64,000 nt of DNA. Source: Anaerolineae bacterium. Its GTDB lineage: Bacteria; Chloroflexota; Anaerolineae; Promineifilales; Promineifilaceae. How positions within the stretch are numbered: the stretch's first letter is position 1; each line of letters starts with the position of its first letter. The notes beneath the pieces were generated by a model that saw nothing but the letters and a program-made list of their open reading frames with translations, was not told the DNA's origin and did not search any database. Below are positions 62,220 to 64,000 of the stretch, one piece after another. The stretch lies in assembly GCA_023954475.1 (NCBI GenBank), contig JAMLHW010000015.1, positions 62,001 through 126,000 of the forward strand, in the 5' to 3' direction. The position numbers and the translations under genes were made by a program.

Positions 62220-62803
62220 GCAACCGCCTCCATCTTTTGTGACGCTTCAATGGCTTTGGCCCGTTTGAGAATAGCCCGAAGTTGCTTTGTCTGCTTGATT
62301 TTCTCGGGTCGCCAATCCATCCGCCCTTTGCTGAACATTTCCAGTCCCATTGCCGCCGCGCCGACCAGATTCAGGGGCTGGTGTTTGAGATAGTGGCGCG
62401 TTGCCAGACCGAATTCAAAGCTGCGCCCGTTGTTTTCGACGTATGAGACAAATGTATTGGAGAGGTCAGGCGCGGCGCTGTCTCTGTACAGATCGGCTTC
62501 GATAGCCATGTGCTTGAGCGTGTACATGATGTCGGTAATGTGAACTTCCTGCGGGCAACGGATGGTGCAGTAGTAGCAGGAAACGCAGTACCACGGCGAG
62601 TTGCTGCGCAGGACGCGATCTTTCATGTCAGCGCGAATCATGGCAAATATCTGGCGCGGGGAATAATCCATATCTTCGGCCGAAGGGCAAGACCCGCCAC
62701 ACGTACCACATTGGATGCACATCGACAGACGTGAATCACCCGGTGTACCGGCCTCAACCTGTTCGAGAAAACTACGGGGTTTTGTTGGTGCTATCGGTGT
62801 CAA
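62216..62803 (-). CDS. hdrC: HdrC-type iron-sulfur subunit (TTG start)
   Basis: This 195-residue protein has two [4Fe-4S] motifs, MCIQCGTCGGSCPSAEDMD near residue 28 and CVSCYYCTIRCPQEVHI near 72, followed by helices that contact HdrB. The start is TTG at 62803: an ideal TAAGGAGGTG lies 4 bases upstream, and translation then reads MTPIAPTKPRS. The open frame continues to 62851, but that lead includes the ribosome-binding site and a terminator-like hairpin, so it is rejected. It is the first gene of the seven-gene hdrCBA-mvhDGA-protease operon. Confidence 0.92.
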   Translation of the reverse strand: MTPIAPTKPRSFLEQVEAGTPGDSRLSMCIQCGTCGGSCPSAEDMDYSPRQIFAMIRADMKDRVLRSNSPWYCVSCYYCTIRCPQEVHITDIMYTLKHMAIEADLYRDSAAPDLSNTFVSYVENNGRSFEFGLATRHYLKHQPLNLVGAAAMGLEMFSKGRMDWRPEKIKQTKQLRAILKRAKAIEASQKMEAVA

Positions 62804-62828
62804 GGAACACCTCCTTATCCAAAATACA

Positions 62829-62859
62829 AAAAGCCCTCGCGACAGGCGCAAAGGCTTTT
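62829..62859 (-). promoter_or_regulatory. Terminator-like hairpin in the hdr operon leader
   Basis: On the minus strand AAAAGCC (62859-62853) pairs with GGCTTTT (62835-62829) around a 17-nt loop that has some inner complementarity, and is followed by a T-rich run. It stands 18 bases upstream of the hdrC ribosome-binding site, so it is either the end of an upstream transcript or an attenuator for the hydrogenase operon. The stem is short, so confidence is limited. Confidence 0.5.
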
Positions 62860-63104
62860 AACTACCCGAATGGTGGACGTACAATCATCTTGCACCGACG
62901 GATGTCTGGTGCACTACGCCGTGCTGTTGGCAACTCAGAATTTGTGAACACAGCAAACGCCCTTATCGCAATCATTGTTGCTGCCGAAATGTGCCACTGG
63001 CGCGGACACGGATGCTGCGTTGTCGTGAAAATGTAGCCGCCTGAGCGACACATTGGCTCCATAAAGATCGTATCACAGACCCCCATACGGCATGAGTGAC
63101 ATTC

Positions 63105-63137
63105 GTCATGTCCGGCATGGCAGTCTGTCATATCCGG
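63105..63137. promoter_or_regulatory. Direct repeats GTCATRTCCGG, 22-bp period
   Basis: GTCATGTCCGG at 63105-63115 and GTCATATCCGG at 63127-63137 are identical but for one base and lie on the same face of the helix (two turns apart). They are in the divergent region between the hdr operon and the FMN-binding protein gene (62804-63252, otherwise without a supported gene). A regulator site for either gene is inferred. Confidence 0.45.
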
Positions 63138-63252
63138 ATAGCAACAGATCAAAAAGCGCATTCGCCCGCAAACAGCAGTATCTCAAAGTCGTTTGCATCC
63201 CCATCATAATCGACTACGATCCAGCTTCATCCAATGCAAAAAGGGAGTGTCT

Positions 63253-63819
63253 ATGACCAAAGATTACACAACATTGCCCGCAACTCACATGCGCCGCAAC
63301 GACCGTGCCGTAATCGATGAAGCGTGGATTCGCGCTATGTTGCACGGTGCCGCCGTCGGCACGCTGGCCACGGCGCATAACGACCAGCCGTTTCTCAACA
63401 GCAATCTGTTTGTCTATGATGAAGCAGCACATGCTATTTACATTCACACGGCAGCAACCGGCCGCACACGCAGCAATATCGCGCATAACCCGCTGGTTTG
63501 TTTTACCGTATTTGAGATGGGGCGCTTGCTGCCGGCTTCTGTTGCACTTGAATTCAGCGTCGAGTACAGCAGTGTTGTCGTTTTCGGCCGATCAGCCATC
63601 GTTGAAGATGAAAAAGAAGCGACACATGCCTTGCAGCACTTGCTAGACAAATACGCGCCGCATCTCACGGCCGGTGAGGATTACCGCCCACCCGTACCCG
63701 AAGAACTGAAACGCACCGCCGTGTTCAAAATCACTATTGATGACTGGATAGGCAAGCGCAAAGTCGTCGCTGCCGATTTCCCCGGCGCCTTCGGATACGG
63801 CACAACGCCGGGCGCATAA
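63253..63819 (+). CDS. FMN-binding split-barrel protein (pyridoxamine 5'-phosphate oxidase-like)
   Basis: This 188-residue flavoprotein-like domain has MLHGAAVGTLATAHNDQPFLNSNLFVYDE near residues 28-57, IYIHTAATGRTRSNIAHNPLVCFTVFEMGRLLP near 63-95 (FMN phosphate contacts) and YSSVVVFGRSAIVED near 105-120. The layout matches the bacterial 5-nitroimidazole reductase/NimA-like branch of the PNPOx family rather than true PdxH. The ATG at 63253 follows AAGGGAG. It is divergent from the hydrogenase operon and may share its control region. The protein could act as an FMN-dependent reductase, but its substrate is unknown. Confidence 0.85.
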   Translation: MTKDYTTLPATHMRRNDRAVIDEAWIRAMLHGAAVGTLATAHNDQPFLNSNLFVYDEAAHAIYIHTAATGRTRSNIAHNPLVCFTVFEMGRLLPASVALEFSVEYSSVVVFGRSAIVEDEKEATHALQHLLDKYAPHLTAGEDYRPPVPEELKRTAVFKITIDDWIGKRKVVAADFPGAFGYGTTPGA

Positions 63820-64000
63820 GGGAGCAAGGGCCATTCATACCGTATGCGTCGCATAAGCGTCCGTTGGTGGAACGGATGACCGCTTGTACAGCCCACATAA
63901 TGTGGGATACTAGCTGAGACAACGCATAGCCGTAACGCAAGTGTATATTTTTGAAACAATTACAACCGCAGTTGCATGAAGATTCGGCCGAAAAACGGCA
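63820..64000 (+). other. Intergenic end of window with weak promoter-like and hairpin features
   Basis: CCCACA/TGTGGG at 63892-63906 is a small hairpin. TTGTAC at 63884 with a 17-bp spacer to ATACTA at 63907 is only a loose promoter match. An in-frame ATG at 63976 runs to the edge and could be the start of a following gene, but no ribosome-binding site precedes it. Nothing here is well supported. Confidence 0.25.

Noticed and set aside
62862-63161. Cys/His-rich 99-residue minus-strand frame upstream of hdrC
   Set aside because: It lies across the divergent control region with direct repeats, has no ribosome-binding site, and its Cys pattern (CHAGHDECHSC) does not match a known cluster motif. 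It is probably non-coding.
1-64000. tRNA, rRNA, transposase, phage or CRISPR features
   Set aside because: None was seen on either strand. All long frames are accounted for by metabolic, transport or regulatory genes.

Overview
The window is about 64 kb of a bacterial chromosome with moderate GC. It most likely comes from a Chloroflexota (Anaerolineae/Ardenticatenia-like) organism. The pointers are several DUF1269 glycine-zipper proteins, a giant BTAD/NTPase/TPR regulator, a sugar island built on MalFG-type permeases and glycoside phosphorylases, and a clustered Mvh-Hdr hydrogenase in a genome with lipoprotein-type sugar uptake. The lineage is inferred from gene content and was not tested. 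No rRNA, tRNA, CRISPR array or transposase was recognised. A striking genome-style signature is the palindrome TCGGCCGA (often TTCGGCCGAA). I count about 75 copies by eye, where one or two would be expected. Only three lie in the first 9.7 kb.

Region 1 (1-12 kb, mostly minus strand) holds membrane and stress functions: a paired-helix membrane protein, a TRIC/UPF0126 channel, glutamate decarboxylase, a MarC-family protein, two tandem arylsulfatases (one fused to a DUF1269 domain), a small protein with an Arg/Asp-rich tail, a DUF1269 protein and a LURP-one/tubby-like protein.

Region 2 (12-25 kb) looks like a self-contained regulon. A 1546-residue SARP-like (BTAD) regulator on the plus strand lies among minus-strand genes. 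Three of those genes are preceded by the same 32-bp promoter architecture: two GTCACAA-like heptamers on an 11-bp period, exactly 8 bp from a -10 hexamer. The three targets are a GNAT-like protein, a previously unannotated 37-residue Met-Pro repeat peptide (followed by a terminator and then fabH), and a roughly 1980-residue secreted protein with FG-GAP repeats, a LamG-like domain, an HExxH motif, octapeptide repeats and an SH3b domain.

Region 3 (25-46 kb) is a divergent polysaccharide-utilisation island. The minus-strand operon is lacI, a lipoprotein glycosidase, GH3, GH94 cellobiose phosphorylase and GH1. The plus-strand series is a GH130 phosphorylase, a sugar-binding lipoprotein, two permeases, a GH18 lipoprotein, a second GH94, a second permease pair and a PIG-V-type mannosyltransferase. 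The intergenic region carries three palindromic operator candidates and a near-consensus promoter. No ABC ATPase is present.

Region 4 (46-55 kb) holds another DUF1269 gene, a second LacI regulator with an AGCGCT operator, GH4, a BadF-type sugar kinase, a creatininase-family protein, a DoxX protein and three glycosyltransferase-like genes.

Region 5 (55-63 kb, minus strand) is a lysoplasmalogenase-like gene followed by a tightly packed operon hdrC-hdrB-hdrA-mvhD-mvhG-mvhA and a hydrogenase maturation protease. It encodes a complete group 3c [NiFe]-hydrogenase/heterodisulfide-reductase-like complex, predicted to be electron-bifurcating. A divergent FMN-binding split-barrel protein ends the window.
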